From an uncultured candidate division Zixibacteria bacterium (GTDB lineage Bacteria > Zixibacteria > MSB-5A5 > GN15 > FEB-12), in contig CAJVYT010000327.1 in the NCBI GenBank assembly GCA_913009765.1, forward strand, positions 1 through 5,099: DNA of 5,099 bases, read 5' to 3'. Both the position numbers and the translations under genes were made by a program. Below are positions 5,011-5,099 of this stretch, piece after piece; within the stretch, counting starts at the first letter, position 1, and each line of letters begins with the position of its first letter. Under the pieces are notes generated by a model, which saw nothing but the letters and a program-made list of their open reading frames with translations, made no database searches and had not been told where the DNA came from.

Positions 5011-5099
5011 CAAATACTTGCCCTTGTATAGTTGCGAACTTGCTCAGCTATACGTTTACCTTTACCCATGATACCTCGACCTGACGTCACATTGTCTAT
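5011..5099 (-). other. Unlinked 89-base tail, possible start of an unidentified gene
   Basis: This stretch lies outside the right adapter and poly-A, so nothing ties it to the 76-4934 locus. It looks less AT-rich than the main segment (about 43% GC by my count). On the minus strand an ATG at 5069 has a GAGG ribosome binding site four bases upstream (5077-5074). It opens MGKGKRIAEQVRNYTRAS with no stop before the A-run, so it could be the N-terminus of a real protein from another locus or organism. I do not recognise it. It should not be joined to the secretin frame. Confidence 0.4.

Noticed and set aside
5082..5089. Perfect 8-bp palindrome TGACGTCA as an operator
   Set aside because: It is short, single, and sits in the unlinked tail upstream of an unrecognised frame, so chance is sufficient.

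Overview
The window is an AT-rich piece of bacterial chromosome, about 4.86 kb of genuine sequence (76-4934), enclosed by sequencing-library artefacts. A complete Illumina P5/TruSeq universal adapter lies at 18-75, and its reverse complement lies at 4935-4992. Homopolymer T and A runs sit outside them (8-17 and 4993-5010). A further 89 bases (5011-5099) follow the right-hand adapter and have no demonstrated link to the rest. The pattern suggests a metagenome or draft-assembly contig built from untrimmed reads. The secretin fragment points to a diderm (Gram-negative type) bacterium. The genes otherwise look like generic housekeeping and envelope functions, and I cannot name a phylum with confidence.

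Layout. The left half is a minus-strand block, read right to left: a class I/II PLP aminotransferase (2607-1414), an FmdB-type zinc-ribbon protein (1333-1019), then a GlcD-like FAD-linked oxidase (from 1017) that is cut at base 76 by the adapter. A 95-bp AT-rich intergenic region (2608-2702) separates this block from plus-strand genes. These are a ZIP-family metal transporter (2703-3425), a membrane-anchored rhodanese (3511-4029) and a MauE/DoxX-like four-helix membrane protein (4017-4460) that overlaps the rhodanese by 13 bp. A minus-strand secretin C-terminal fragment (4934-4461) converges on the last gene with no base between the two stop codons. It is cut by the right-hand adapter.

How the genes work together. 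The rhodanese and MauE-like protein form the only pair whose joint function the sequence supports. One is a membrane-anchored sulfurtransferase domain with a second cysteine in its catalytic loop. The other is a membrane protein with a CGC motif, of a family tied to extracytoplasmic disulfide and redox chemistry. The FmdB and GlcD genes are one base apart and are probably co-translated. The aminotransferase, ZIP transporter and secretin look like independent functions.

The most striking structure, a near-perfect 58-bp terminal inverted repeat with A/T tails, is not a transposon or a new element. It is adapter contamination, and it creates false protein tails on both terminal ORFs. I found no convincing undescribed system here.
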